A program made the translations under genes and the position numbers. A DNA stretch of 64,000 nt from Dasypus novemcinctus (Eukaryota > Chordata > Mammalia > Cingulata > Dasypodidae): contig NC_080679.1 of assembly GCF_030445035.2 (NCBI RefSeq), positions 118,269,992 through 118,333,991 on the forward strand, read 5' to 3'. The notes below the pieces were generated by a model, which ran no database searches, had not been told where the DNA came from, and saw only the letters and a program-made list of their open reading frames with translations. Positions within the stretch are counted from its first letter, which is position 1. Each line of letters starts with the position of its first letter. Below, piece by piece: positions 34,683-46,245 of the stretch.

Positions 34683-34899
34683 ATTTTCTTTTTCTTTTTT
34701 TGAGGTAATGGGGGCCAGTGTTTGAACCCAGGGCCTCAGATGTGGGAAGCCAGTGCTCACCATTGAGCCACATCGCCTTCCCTGAGTTGATTTTATCATT
34801 TGTTTTGCTTTTGTTTTTTCAGGAGGCACTGGGAAACCAAACCCAGGAGCTCCCATGTGAGAGGTGGGCGCTCAACTGCTTGAGCCACATCTGCACCCC
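34683..34899 (-). mobile_element. DAS-type SINE, dimeric
   Basis: In minus orientation it has two tRNA-like units, each with a CCCACATGTGAG or CTCAGATGTGGG signature, and a T-rich left end. Target duplication AACAAGTGAC (34673-34682) and AGCAAGTGAC (34900-34909). Confidence 0.85.
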
Positions 34900-34909
34900 A
34901 GCAAGTGAC

Positions 34910-35330
34910 TCGAGAGGGCAAAAATTAAAAACGCAATGTCACTAAGTCTGTAGGGTACATAAAAAACCTTAATATTTTATTTAACAAATATGCTAATGTA
35001 TAATCTGCAACATTAGACATAGATGGTTTAAAAGCACCATATCTTAGTATTCCAATAACTAGTTCCCTAAGAATCTTGAATCAGAACTGATATTCAGAAA
35101 TGAAAGCATAACATAATTACTATTGAAGGATTTAACCAGAATGGAGAATTTAATGGGGGAAAGACATTTAGAGAGGTTTAAGGACTTGCCCAAGTTTACG
35201 TATTTCTCTAGTTGAAGGTAAACCTCAAATTAGAACACAGCCTTCCAGATTCCTCTTCCAGTGCTCCTTCTACTTTATTGTCTTCTTTTTTCCTTAAGTT
35301 CATCTGGAAGCTACATCAATGATGTCTTAA
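34910..35330. other. Unassigned interval
   Basis: No gene, RNA or repeat that I can support. Confidence 0.3.
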
Positions 35331-35334
35331 TCAT

Positions 35335-35510
35335 TGAAGTACAATTAATTAATCCATTTCTCAAAAATGACTTGAATGCCTACTACGTATTAGGCTTTCT
35401 TCTATGACAAAGTCCCTGACTTCATGAAGCTCACTTTTAGTGGAGGTGACAGAAAACGAATTACCAATAAAAATTAACAATGAAGGCGTTGCAAAGAGAA
35501 GCACAGTAAT
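35335..35510 (-). repeat. L2 LINE 3' fragment, inverted
   Basis: Plus-strand reading gives GAATGCCTACTACGTATTAGG and then GACTTCATGAAGCTCACTTTTAG. This is the reverse complement of the L2 3' end. Confidence 0.6.
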
Positions 35511-35924
35511 GGAGCAGGACTTTAGTTCTTTGGTTAACTGGAATTGATGAAAATGGTTACACTACCTGGATGGAAAATATAAAACTATGTGGAACATGAA
35601 AGTCCCAATTCCAGCTCAAATCACTTTCCTCCATTCCGTGTATTTAACTGCACCCCAAGACTGGAAGTCATTGAAAAGATTTAGTTTCTTCTTTGCCCTG
35701 AGGCTGCTCTGCCTCCTTGAATTGAAGGATTTCAGGAGGGAAATTATATCACAGACCATGGAATGGCCTCAGATGAGCTGCAGCCAAAGTTCCATTGTTC
35801 TAGGTAAATACATTAACCATTTTTTTAAATCCAAAAAAGGAAAAGTTTACAAGAGATTAAAAAATATCCGTTTTCATTATATAGTCAACAATATCAGCTG
35901 CTCCTAGGAAGAGGGAAAATACTG

Positions 35925-36349
35925 CTTATTTATTTATTTATTTATTTCTCTCCCCTTCCCCCCGCCCTTCCCCTCCCCCCCCCAATTGTCTGTTCTCAGT
36001 GTTCATTCGCTGTGTATTCTTCTGTGACCGTTTCTATCCTTATCAGTGGCACGGGGAATCTGCGTTTCTTTTTGTTGTGTCATCTTGTTGTGTCAGCAAT
36101 CCCTGTGGGCGGCGCCATTCCCAGACAGGCTGCACTTTCTTTTGCTCTGGGCGGCTCTCCTTAAGGGATGCACTCCTTGCGCATGGGGCTTCCCTACGCG
36201 GGGTACATCCTGTGTGGCACGGCACTCCTTACGCACATCAGCACTGCGCATGGGCCAGCTCCACACGGGTCAAGGAGGCCCGGGGTCTGAACCGCAGAGC
36301 TCCCATTGGGTAGGCAGATGCCCTATCCATTGGGCCAAGTCCGCTTCCT
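35925..36349 (-). mobile_element. DAS SINE, near full length
   Basis: In minus orientation it runs from the GGAAGCGGACTTGGCCCAAT head at the right to an AAATAAATAAATAAAT tail at the left. An exact 11-bp duplication, GGAAAATACTG, flanks it at 35914-35924 and 36350-36360. Frames of 60-124 codons inside it are repeat by-products. Confidence 0.9.
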
Positions 36350-36360
36350 GGAAAATACTG

Positions 36361-37898
36361 TTTAAGTATTTAATACTTAAGTGTTTAATACTGAAAAAGA
36401 CTTGGAGCCACTTCAATTGAATGCAGCAAAGATCCACCACCAAAAGAAACAAGTACACACAAGGAACAAAAAAGGTTAAACAGCTACCCCTGCCCAGAAC
36501 AAGTCCAGAGATAAGTTCTTTTGCTACATTTGCCCCATAACCACCTCACTGGAGTGGGGCTGCCTCCCTGAAAGGCAGGTGAGTGACCCAGGAACCAAGA
36601 AGCAGATGGAGACTTAAAGTTGGATGACCAGAATCACAGAAGCAAAGACCTACCTACCTCTCTACAGGGCTGAAATGTCAGAGGAAAGCACAGTAAACCT
36701 TGTATAACGAATTGGTTAGCACAGATCTTAGAGCTGATGGAGAAGGAAATCTTCATTCCAGTGCTGAATCCAAAGGTATTCACTTGGATGCCCATTACTT
36801 AAATTTGGTAAGCATGAGATTTTTCATTTATGAACTAGAAATGATATTAACTGTACCTGCCTCCTAGGTATAGTGGAGTAATACATATTGATGAGTACAC
36901 AAGTACTCAACACACATGGGTAAGCAATTGATAATTTTACCATGAACAAGCACATCAGCAAAACTGATCAAATAAATTCACTGTTGGAACACCAATGCCA
37001 TGCGAGAGACACTCTAGAAAGGAATCCTGAAAATCACCCATAATTCAAAATGTGCATAATTCAAGACAGATTTTATTCCTTAACGCAAGAAAGAACAGTC
37101 TCAGTGCACATATACCTAGACCTTGGTAGTGCATTTCTTTTAAGAAACATGCTCTTTAATGTACAAAAGCCAATTTGTAGTGTGGGGAATTTGCACTGTT
37201 TCAAATTATGTGGATGAACTGACATTTTAATATTTTTCATATCTCACTGTTTCAAAAGTGCTAATTCAAATTCACGTGAAATATTATTATGTTTACCAAA
37301 GGCTGCCCAATATGAGAGAGGGGCCATTAGAAGGGATAAGGCTCAGGGGAAATATATCATAGTGTTTTAAGCTACATACTTTAAATAGAGAGGAAAACAA
37401 TAGGAACTGCAAATCCTGAAAGACCCAGAATTCAAATTATTGGAATTACTTTTACAACTGTGAAGTCTCTAAAATGATAAATGTTATCACCAAAAAACCT
37501 ACAGAGGAATGTGAAATGTTGAAAAACTAAAACCCCCTCTTCTAAGAAAACAAAAGGAAAGGGAAAGATAAAATCCCATGAATTGCATGGTCAAAAGCAA
37601 ACTCTAATAAAGATTGACGATAGTGCCTTCAAGATTTGGGTTCACATGTTTTAATACCTGCCTCTTAGAGGTAGACAAAAGCCTGCCTAGGTGCCTGAGT
37701 TCCAGATTCCAAAGATTGTTTAGGGCAATATAGCTTTACTGCTACACAGTTCTGATGTCAGAACCGAAAGGGAAAGATTTTTGGTTTTGGTTTTTATTTC
37801 CTCCAGTTAATGGCTTAGGCTTAGATCTTCAGCTATTCATTTTTCAGTTTTCAAAACACGTCTAGACAACGGTCGAATTATATTCATGGGATAAGTTC
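36361..37898. other. Mostly unassigned interval
   Basis: A weak MIR-like stretch may lie at about 36760-36930 (TTATGAACTAGAAATGATATT and following). Otherwise I see no gene or repeat. Confidence 0.3.
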
Positions 37899-37914
37899 TT
37901 TAAAACCTCTCATA

Positions 37915-38019
37915 GTGCTCGCTTCAGCAGCACACAAACTGAAATTGGAACAATAGAGAAGATTAGCATGACCGCTGCACAACGCTGACACACAAATTCG
38001 TGAAGAGTTCCATATTTTT
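37915..38019 (+). pseudogene. U6 snRNA pseudogene, 5' part of a U6-L1 chimera
   Basis: The sequence begins GTGCTCGCTTCAGCAGCACA and ends TGAAGAGTTCCATATTTTT, a full-length U6 snRNA-like copy of 105 nt. It differs from the conserved U6 sequence at about a dozen positions. The ACAGAGA box, essential for 5' splice-site recognition, has lost two bases (AATAGAGAAGATTAGC). No TATA box or proximal sequence element is visible upstream. It is fused directly to an L1 3' tail at 38020, and one target duplication brackets the pair, so it is a retrocopy. It is not a working snRNA gene. Confidence 0.9.
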
Positions 38020-38138
38020 ATGTACCACACTAATGAAAGAAGTTGTCGATGTGGGAGGAGTGGGGTATATGGGAACCTCTTATATTTTTGAATGTAACAT
38101 TTTGTGTGATCTATATATCTTTAAACAAAACAGATAAT
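38020..38138 (+). mobile_element. L1 3' tail joined to U6
   Basis: It has ACCACACTAATGAAAGAAG, GATGTGGGAGGAGTGGGG, GGGAACCTCTTATATTTTTG and AATGTAACATTTTGTGTGATC. This is the same 3' terminus as in the L1 copies at 15290-15400 and 29550-29690. It is only about 119 bp long and starts directly where U6 ends. Confidence 0.85.
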
Positions 38139-39130
38139 TTTAAAACTCTCATAATTTAAAACTAACATAATTTTTGACAGATTATTCCCCCAGGAGGATA
38201 AATATAATACAGGGAATAACATTCTCAAAGCACATAAACCGTTTAACATTGCAGAGCATTTCTTACAGAAAATTTTTAGATACTTTTAAAAATCAACTTA
38301 AAATTTTGGAATAATTTATATTTACAGAAAAGTGGCAAAGATAGTATAGAGAATTTCCAAATACCCTTCATCAGGCTTTCCCCTTTTGCAAACATTTTAC
38401 ATTAACATGATACATTTGTCAAAATTAAGAAACCAACATTGTTACTATTCACTAAACTCAAGATTTTATTTGGATTTCATTAATTTTTCAGTTAATGTCC
38501 TTTTTTCCAGAATCCAATCCATTTTTAAGTACTTTCAGTTTAGGAAGGATTCAAATTACTTGAAATTTATGCAAACTAATAAAATGCTTATATCATGCTG
38601 TTTAAAATTTACTATATTTAATTTGTATGAAATATTACTTTACTGTTTATCCAAAGACTATCCAGAGGTTTTAACATAAGAATGGGAAGGATTTAACCTA
38701 CTGTAATGGCAGTAGGTGTTCAAACTGAAGTGGGCAGAAATGCAGAGCTATATTTTATATTGGATTTTAGTTGGAGATTACATCTGAAGAAAATTATAGT
38801 AAAAAACATTCAGAGAAAATCAGAATAATTTAACAAATACTAAAGTTAAACAAACCCAACACCAGATGTGATCAAGTTATAAAAAACACTCAGAAAATTA
38901 TCTAGACAGGTACCATTTATATACATAGTTTAAATAAACATTTTTTACTGCAAGAACATGCAAGTGAAGTATCTAGCCATATGTATTATAAAATATTCCT
39001 CATTTGCTCCTCTATCCTTAATATATAAAGAGACCTTAAAAAACAATAGAAAGGTCCCATCCCTTACAGAACAACCAGCAAGAACTAGCAGAAACATCCT
39101 TCTAAAACTCCAGAAAATAGATAAAAGATT
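38139..39130. repeat. Inverted L1 3' fragment and unassigned DNA
   Basis: 38300-38530 resembles the reverse complement of an L1 3' region (GAATTTCCAAATACCCTTCATC, then CCAACATTGTTACTATTC and ACTAAACTCAAGATTTTATT). 38540-39130 is AT-rich, and I cannot assign it. Confidence 0.45.
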
Positions 39131-39133
39131 GCA

Positions 39134-39665
39134 GTAACAGAGTATGACAGTTTGAGATTATATTATGAATCTCAAAAAGAGAAATATTATGTTTGTAAAC
39201 TAATCTATTCCTCTGGGTGTGATACCCTTTGATTGCATTAAAATCAGTTGAAGGGCCTTTGATTAGATTACTTGATAAGATCACTTTATCAGTGAGGCCT
39301 GATTCATTTTGAGTCTCTGCCCCCTTGCTGGGTCTGAAACAAACAGAAACACAGAAAGAGACTCACTCAGACCTAGGAAAAGGAAGCCACCATGTTTGAT
39401 CCTGCCATGAAAGAGGAAGGACTACAGGATCACTTAAGCAAGTAGTCTCAAAGACTGGGCCCACAGAGCAGCTCTAGAAGAGACGTTGATTCTGGAGGGG
39501 AAAGCTGAAACCTTGGCAGAGATTGGCGGCCATCTTGCTTCACCACCTTGCAACACAGCAGGATCAACAGTAGCTGCCTTTAGTAAGAAAGCATCTCTGA
39601 GGCCTTTAGTAAGAAAGCATCTCAGTTTAGACTTCTCACAGCCTTGGAAATGTAAGCTTACCCCT
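39134..39665 (+). mobile_element. MaLR-type LTR, plus orientation, 3' end cut
   Basis: It shares its order with the LTR starting at 62800: ATGACAGTTTGAGATTATAT, then CTAATCTATTCCTCTGGGTGTG, then AAGGGCCTTTGATTAGATTA, then the AAACAGAAACACAGAAAGAG block. It ends with AATGTAAGCTTACC where the TIR element begins. Confidence 0.65.
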
Positions 39666-40366
39666 TGTATTACTAAAGGGGTGCTGATGCAAATACCAGA
39701 AATCTGTTAGCTTTTATAAAAGGGAATTTATTTGGGGTAGAAGTTTACAGTTACCAGGCCATAAAGCATAAATCACTTCCCTCACCATAGTCCATTGCCA
39801 TAAGTTGGAGCAAAATGGCTGCCAAAGTCTGCAAGGGTTCAGGATTCCTATTTCCCTTCAGGTTCTGTGGTCCCAACTTCTTCCAATATCAGCTGTAGGC
39901 TGGGATAAGTCTTGTCTCTTTCCTGAGGCTTGTGTCTCTCCAGGCTCAGCTGCCCTTCTCTCTCCACAAGACCAGCTGCAAACTCTTGGGTGAATAGCTC
40001 GTCTCTTCCCAGGGTCTCTGCCTTGTCTGATGGCACCTTCTCTCTTTCTTCACGTGTCTGCATCTCTGTGTATATACTTCCTGGGGCTCCAGCATTAAAA
40101 CTCCAATAACTCCTCTGCTGTGTAGTTTTCTCTGTGAGTCCTACTGATGTGACCCAAACAAAGCCCTAATCATTATTCAGTCAAGTAAAAGTGAAACTTC
40201 TGAATCCAATATAATCAAATATGCCCTGAAGAACAGACCAGTCCACAAACACAATCAATATCAATTTTTGGAATTCATAAACAATGCCAAACTCCCACAC
40301 CCCTTTATAAAAGTCATCCTATTTCTGGTACTTTGCATCAGCACCCCTTTTGCAAACTGAAACACA
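39666..40366. mobile_element. TIR element, complete copy (about 0.7 kb)
   Basis: The left end TGTATTACT...AAAGGGGTGCTGATGCAAA...TACCAGAAAT and the right end are inverted copies of each other. The right end, read on the plus strand, is ATTTCTGGTACTTTGCATCAGC, then ACCCCTTTTGC, then ACACA. The similarity reaches roughly 65 bp into each end, including CCCTTTATAAAAG. The interior is about 570 bp, with no plausible coding frame. I do not recognise the family. The TG and CA ends are LTR-like, but inverted repeats this long are not. Copies 5440-6010 and 12396-12766 share the left end and interior. Confidence 0.65.
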
Positions 40367-40369
40367 GGG

Positions 40370-41218
40370 TGAGCAATGAATCAAGAAAAGGACCACTTTA
40401 AAGTGGTAGGATCTCCTAGGCCTTGGCTGGCCCTTCCCAGTCTCCTCGCTGGCTGGGTGTGAAGCTGGCCCACAGTCCCAGGGTAGATTCCTTGTCCTGA
40501 TCCTATAGGGAGCATAGTAAACCTTGTGCGCATACTGGGAACATGTATGTATAGCCCAATCTATTCAGTGGTGGCCTGAAAGGCTCAGGGTTCCAGAACA
40601 TGGCCTAGAAGGAATTAAGGCATTCCCAGAGAAGCAAAAGTTGAGGAACGTTGTCACCACTAGCCCAACTCTGCAAGAAATGTTAAGTGGAGCTCTACAG
40701 GTTGAAAGGAAATGACACCAAATAATTGACTGAAATCACATGAGGAAATAAAGATCTCCAGTAATGGTAATGGCACTGGTGGATATAAATACCAGTACTA
40801 CTGTATTTTTATTTGTAACTCTACTTTTTGCTTCCTACTGGATCTAAAAGGTAAATGCATAAAATGTAATGAGATATCAATGATTTTGGACTCATAATGT
40901 ATAAATATGTAATTTGTGAGAATTACATAAAAGGGGGGAACAGAGGGGCTTAGGAACATAGGTGATGTAGGCTATTGACATTGTTAAGTTGGTATCAAAG
41001 CAAATGAGATTTTACAGATTTAGGATGTTAAATTTAAGCTCCATTGTAACTGCAAAGAAAATACTAGAAAATATGCACACTCATAGAGATGGAAAATGGA
41101 GTACAGGTTATCAGGGGGCAAGGGCAATGGGGAGTTAAAGCAAAAGAGTGTAGAGTTTCTGTTTTGGATGAAGAACAAGTTATAGTAATGGATGGTGGTA
41201 AGGGTATTGCAACATCCC
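40370..41218 (+). mobile_element. HAL1/L1-type LINE fragment
   Basis: From 40660 it has the order GCTCTACAGGTTGAAAGG, ACATGAGGAAATAAAGATCTC, TACTACTGTATTTTTATTTG, GTAAATGCATAAAATGTAATG and a TTTGTGAGAATTACATAAAAG block. That is the ORF1-to-3' UTR region of ancient half-L1 or L1 copies. The upstream part to 40370 is uncertain. Confidence 0.6.
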
Positions 41219-42110
41219 CAAAATGTAGTGGTTAAATCTATAACCACTTATTATTTCTCATATTTCTGTGAGTTGACTAGGTGATCTTTTGTTCCACATG
41301 ATATTGGCCAGGGCCAATCACATGGTTGCACTCAGCAGGGAGCTTGGCTGGGACTGGAATGCCCAAGAAGACCTCCACGTAGCCTTTCTCTCTACTTGGT
41401 GTCTCATCATTCAAGAGCCAAGCCCAGGTTTCCTTCCAAGGAAGCTGACAGATCTCTTAAGGGCGATGCTTGGAAATAGGGGTTTGTTGGGGCCCATTTG
41501 TACAGGCTTGTGAAAGTCAATTGTGTGTGTCTCTACCCAACTCTCTAGTCCATGAAGTCCATGTGGGTAGGAGCATTTACACCACAGAAATTAACAAGTG
41601 CTACAATTGGGGCTTTAAAACTTTTTTTCAGAGAGCCAGTTTTCTAGAACATTACTGCTGCCTAAAAGTCCCATAGTTTACTTCTACCACATTCTTTTTT
41701 TTTTTTTTAATCCTTCCCCCCTTGCAGCTTTTTGCTTGCTGTCTGTTCTCTGTGTCCATTCACTGTGCACTCCTCTGTTTCTTTGCTTGTCTCCCTTTTC
41801 ATTGGGTCACCTAGTTGAGTCAGCTCTCTGTGGGGCTTGTGGGCCAGTGGCACTCTGCAGCATGTGGATGAGCCTGCCTTCACAAGGAGGTCCTGGGACG
41901 TGAACCCAGGGCCTCCCATGTGGTAGACAGGAGCCCAACTGATTGAGCCACAGCTGCTTCCCTCTACCACATTCTTTTTGTCCAAGCAAGTCACAGGGCA
42001 AGCCGAGAGTTAATGTGGGAGGGGAAATAGTCTCCACTCTTGACCAGAGGAGTGGCAAAGAATTTGTGGCACATCTTTAATTCACCACAGTCTGCCCCCT
42101 GGCCACAAAT
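41219..42110. repeat. Ancient LTR-like repeat split by a SINE
   Basis: The left part (41219-41683) and right part (41980-42110) belong together: AATGTAGTGGTTAAATC, TCACATGGTTGCACTCAGC, then after the SINE AAGCAAGTCACAGGGCAAGC and AATAGTCTCCACTCTTGACC. A related end block recurs at 42802-42960. The family is not named. Confidence 0.45.
41700..41963 (-). mobile_element. DAS-type SINE
   Basis: In minus orientation the head at the right reads GGGAAGCAGCTGTGGCTCAA. The left end is the T run. Target duplication CTACCACATTCTTTTT at 41684-41699 and 41964-41979. Confidence 0.85.
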
Positions 42111-42636
42111 TATTTACATTCTTTCCACAAACAAAATATATTCACCCCTTCCAAGATACCCCAAGTTTTTGTCCCATTAGAGCATCAAGTTCAAAGTCTA
42201 GTTAGTGAGCTGCAGGATGTGGAGATGTAGATGGAGCCCCTCCAGTGAGGCTCCTCTGAATCTGGAGACCTGGGAACTGCTTTGGGTTCTTCCCCCACCC
42301 CCAGGCCAAGGCTCCAAGGGTGAGGCAGGGACAGGGAAACCACAACTACACTCCCACTCAACAACAGAGAGAACTAGTCCATAGCAATTCTGAAATCTAC
42401 CCAGACAAATGTCAGACCCCCAGCCACCCTCTCCCCCCAAACTCCCGAGACAGGGAGCCACCTGGGCTGAAACAATCAAAATGGCAGCTCATCCTCCAAG
42501 GACACTCCATATGGCCTCCTTTAGCTCTAGTCCAAAATTCTTTACAGCATGGGAGCTGGCTTCCAAGAGAGCAAAAGCAGAAATTCCTAGGTCTCTTCCA
42601 GGCAAGGCTTGGAACTGGATTAGCACCACCACCATC
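42111..42636. other. Unassigned interval
   Basis: The sequence is moderately GC-rich, with overlapping frames of 81-122 codons on both strands that match nothing I know. It may be the interior of the LTR-like repeat whose end block recurs at 42802-42960. Confidence 0.35.
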
Positions 42637-42801
42637 CAGGGTTGTCAGATCTAGCAAAGGAAAATGCATGATGCCCAATTCAATTTGAATCTTAGATAAA
42701 TAAGAAATATATTTTTAGTATAAGTATGCCCCATTTTCCATTGTGTTGCTTATCTGCAATCAAATCTAACCAGGCATCATGTATTTTATCTGGCAACCCT
42801 A
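42637..42801. mobile_element. Small palindromic MITE-like element
   Basis: It starts CAGGGTTGTCAGATCTAGC and ends TTTTATCTGGCAACCCTA. The termini are inverted repeats, and the inner blocks ATGCCCAATTCAATTTGAAT and CAATCAAATCTAACCAGGCAT are also roughly complementary. The whole element is a near-palindrome of about 165 bp, a non-autonomous DNA transposon type known in mammals. Confidence 0.65.
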
Positions 42802-43194
42802 CCTCCACCACATTCTAAAGGTCAAAGCAAGTCAAAAGGCCAGCCGACATTCAAGGATAGAAGAAAGAGACTTGATCTTTGAATGGGATGAGTAGCAACC
42901 ATGCACAAGGAGGGGAGGAATTCATGGCAACCATCTTTGCAAACTACCACACTTTAGCAAAAGCCTTCAAAATGTGCATCTCTCTCTAAAGCCAATGATA
43001 CTATTTCTAGAGATTTTCCAAAGCACAATTTTAAAGACATGCCAAAGATTTTAGCTACATGGATGTTCACTATAGAATTCTTATAATAGGAAAAGGCGGG
43101 AAACAACCTAGATGTGCAAAGATAAGAGATTGGTTAACTGAACTATGAAAAATTGACATAACAGTGCTACGTAACTGTTAAAATGATGGTTGCA

Positions 43195-43375
43195 GAACAT
43201 TTATGTATTTATTCTTTCCTTTAAGAAATATTTATTGAACTTCTACTATGTGCCAGGCACTGTGTTAGGCCCTGATAATACACTGGAAGACAACACAGAG
43301 CTAATCTCTGGTCTCAGGGATCTTAGAGGCTGGAACTGCAAGATTAATATTAAACAGATAATGACACATCTGACT
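43195..43375 (-). repeat. L2 LINE 3' fragment, inverted
   Basis: Plus-strand reading gives AAATATTTATTGAACTTCTAC, TATGTGCCAGGCACTGTG and then a GACAACACAGAGCTAATCTC block. This is the reverse complement of the L2 3' end. Confidence 0.7.
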
Positions 43376-44555
43376 AATTGAATATCCATGGGATAATTAC
43401 TCAGAAGTACAATTACCAGGTGCTATAAAATAATTATCTTAACTGCTAACCTACTAGGAACTGATCTGGGGGATGGGCAGGAAATAAAGGTAAAAGTTTC
43501 CCAAAAGAAGTGACCATTGATCTGAGGATTAACCAGGAGAAGGGTAGGGAAAGAAAACCAGGCAGTGAAGAGCTGAAGGATTATAAGTATGTATTTATTG
43601 ACATGGAAATGTGATCATAATATATAGTTAGATATGAGATGTTCATTAAACATCCAAGTAGAGATGCCAAACCATATTTAGATAAACAAGTTGGAAGCGA
43701 GGGAAAGGATAGATCCGGATATATACATTCAGGACTTACCGGCCTCTAGTCAGTGGAGTGGTCAGTGAAATAAGAAAGTCAGAAGAACATGGGAGCATGG
43801 AAGCTAAGAGAAGAGAGAGTTTCAAGGAGAGAGCAGTCACTTGGGACAAATGTTGGGAAGTAGTTTGAGTAAGATAAAGGCAGAGAAATGACTATTGTAT
43901 TTGTTGTGGTGGAAGTCATTGGGATCCTTTTAGAAAGTTTCAGATATAGTGAGGAGGATGAAAGTCTAATTGAAATGGACCAAAGAAAGAAAAGAGGAAA
44001 CATTTGAGAAGTTTTGCTATGAGGAAAAGAACTGGGCAACAGCCAGGCAGAATGGAAGGTCAAGGGCATGTTTGTTTGCAGATGGAAATGATCTCCAAGA
44101 GAGAAAAATCGATAGCACTATTTGTGGGAATAAAGTTCCTGAGCAGGTAGGAGGGGATGAAATCTAGAGCCCAAATGAAAGGTTAGTCTTAGCTAGGAGC
44201 AGAGACACTCTCCTGTAGAAGCAGGAGGAAAGACATTGAATGGGTTCCGGTTCAGGATCCTGGGCAATGCAGTGTCGGGAAGATGAGAGTGCTTGTTTGC
44301 TATTTCTCATGAAGCATTACTCAAGTCATTAGTAAGAATGGGAAGGAGAAAGGCACATTAGAAACATACTAGAATAACTCTTCAATATACTTTACATTGC
44401 AGATTTATCACACTGATTTAAAAATAATACATGCATAGCCTCTCAACCCAACAAACTCTACAGTTTCTCAAGACCGCAAACAAGAAAAAGATCAAAGGAA
44501 AGCTACTATTATAAGCAATAAGAACTAACAGTGCACCAATCAAGGTGATGTTTCT
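43376..44555. other. Unassigned interval
   Basis: I see no gene. The sequence 43700-44250 is purine-rich on the plus strand and could be decayed repeat, but no family is visible. Confidence 0.3.
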
Positions 44556-44559
44556 TAAA

Positions 44560-45475
44560 GGATTTCATTTAAAATCCCAAGGGGAATTTTATAATCACGT
44601 ATTAAAAATCACAAGTGTGCTCCAAAGAAGATGTACAAATGGCCAGAAAGCACATGAAAAGATGCTTAACATCATTAGCCAGGAAGGAAATTCAACTGAA
44701 AACCACAGTGAGATACCACTTCACATGCACTAGAACAGCTGCTATTAAAAAATCTGAAAATAACAGGTGTCAGAGAGGATGCAGAGAAAGAGGAACACTC
44801 ATTCATTGCTGGTGGGAATGTAAAATGGTGCAGCTGCTGTGGAAGACAGGATGGAGGGTCCTCAGAAAGCTAAATATGGAACTACCATAGGGTCTGGCAA
44901 TCCCACTATAAGGTATATACCCGAAAGAACTGAAAGCAGGGGCACCGACAGATATTTGCACACCAATGTTCATGGTTCAGTGTTCAGACAATTGCCAAAA
45001 GATGGAAGCAATCCAACTGTCCATCAACCGAAGAATGGATAGATAAAACGTGATGTATACATAAAATAGAATATCATTCAGTTATAAAAAGGAATGAAGT
45101 CCTGATACATGCGACAACATGAATGAACCTTGAAGAAGTCATGTTGAATGAAATAAGACAGACACGAAAGGACAAATATTGTATGAGATCACTGATTTGA
45201 AACAATTAGAAGCAGCAAACTCATAAAGTCAGAATTTAGAATATAGGTTAGCCGGGGATGGAGTGGGGGTAGGGAATGGGAAGTTAAAAGCTTACAATGT
45301 ACACGGTTCCTATTTGAAACAATGGAAATGTTTTGGTAATGGATGGTGGTCATGGTAGCACAACATTGTGCACACATTGAATACCACTGAAATATATATC
45401 TGAATATGATTAAAAGGGGTCATGTTAGATTGTAGACATGGTAACAGAATAAAACTTTAAATTAAAAAAATCCAA
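44560..45475 (+). mobile_element. L1 3' end with ORF2 C-terminal relic
   Basis: The frame at 44615-44890 retains LARKEIQLKTTVRYHFTCTR, then [29 protein letters not shown] (two blocks) of the distal ORF2 zinc-knuckle region, and ends near LNMELP at a stop. The following frames continue with YIPERTES-like sequence. The 3' UTR follows to the AATAAAACTTTAAATTAAAA tail near 45475. Confidence 0.8.
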
Positions 45476-45479
45476 AAAA

Positions 45480-46080
45480 AGTGTCAATGTGCATTTAGTA
45501 ATCAGGAAGATTACAAAGTCATAAAAGGTGATTACACATTAAAGTCCTTTCAGAGGCATACAGACCCAATGAGTTCTGTTTTACAGACAACCAGTGCATT
45601 CAATTGTTTGTCTCCGTATTAACAAGAGACCTTTTGTAATAATCTATTACAAAAGCTAATTAGATTATTCATGTATTATCACTGAAGCAGATTGGATATG
45701 AACAAAGATGTACAATACATCTTTACTGATAAAATGTAAAATATACTACTATATATTGCACAAGCTACTTACATTGACACTAAGGGTTGTTGCTCTTGGG
45801 AGTGTTTTTTCATAAACTATTAGAAAAATGAAATTTGAGTAAAGTTTTTGGGTCATCAGTGCTCTATATTTAGAATCTTCAAACAATCAAAATGGGGTCA
45901 CCTCCTCTTTTCACTGCTTTTTACTTTTTCATTGAACACCTGAGAAGTTTCCGTGAGGGGACAAATCCCATCCTAAGGCCTAAAAACAGAGACTGAATAA
46001 GGTTGAAAAATATTTTCAGATGGGGTTAAAATATGTTATAGTCCCTCAGAGTGTAATAGAAATACTCACAATGTAGTACA
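45480..46080. other. Unassigned interval
   Basis: AT-rich, with no supported gene or repeat. Confidence 0.3.
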
Positions 46081-46084
46081 AATT

Positions 46085-46245
46085 TTAAAAGAGCAAACAT
46101 TTAGTGAGTTTATGTACAAGCATGGTTCTATGTACTGGGATATATATTATCTTAGGTAATCTTCAAAATACCGTTATAACATAGTTAACATTTTCTTTAC
46201 ATGTTACAGAAGAGGGAACTGTGGTTTATCAAACTCAATATAATG
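46085..46245 (-). repeat. MIR SINE fossil, inverted
   Basis: Plus-strand reading gives AAACATTTAGTGAGTTTATG, then TTCTATGTACTGGGATATA, TTAGGTAATCTTCAAAATACC and a TTACAGAAGAGGGAACTGTGG block. That is the reverse complement of MIR. Confidence 0.65.

Noticed and set aside
37915-38019. A functional U6 snRNA gene
   Set aside because: It has about a dozen differences from the conserved sequence, lacks two bases at the ACAGAGA box, has no upstream TATA box or PSE, and is fused to an L1 tail.
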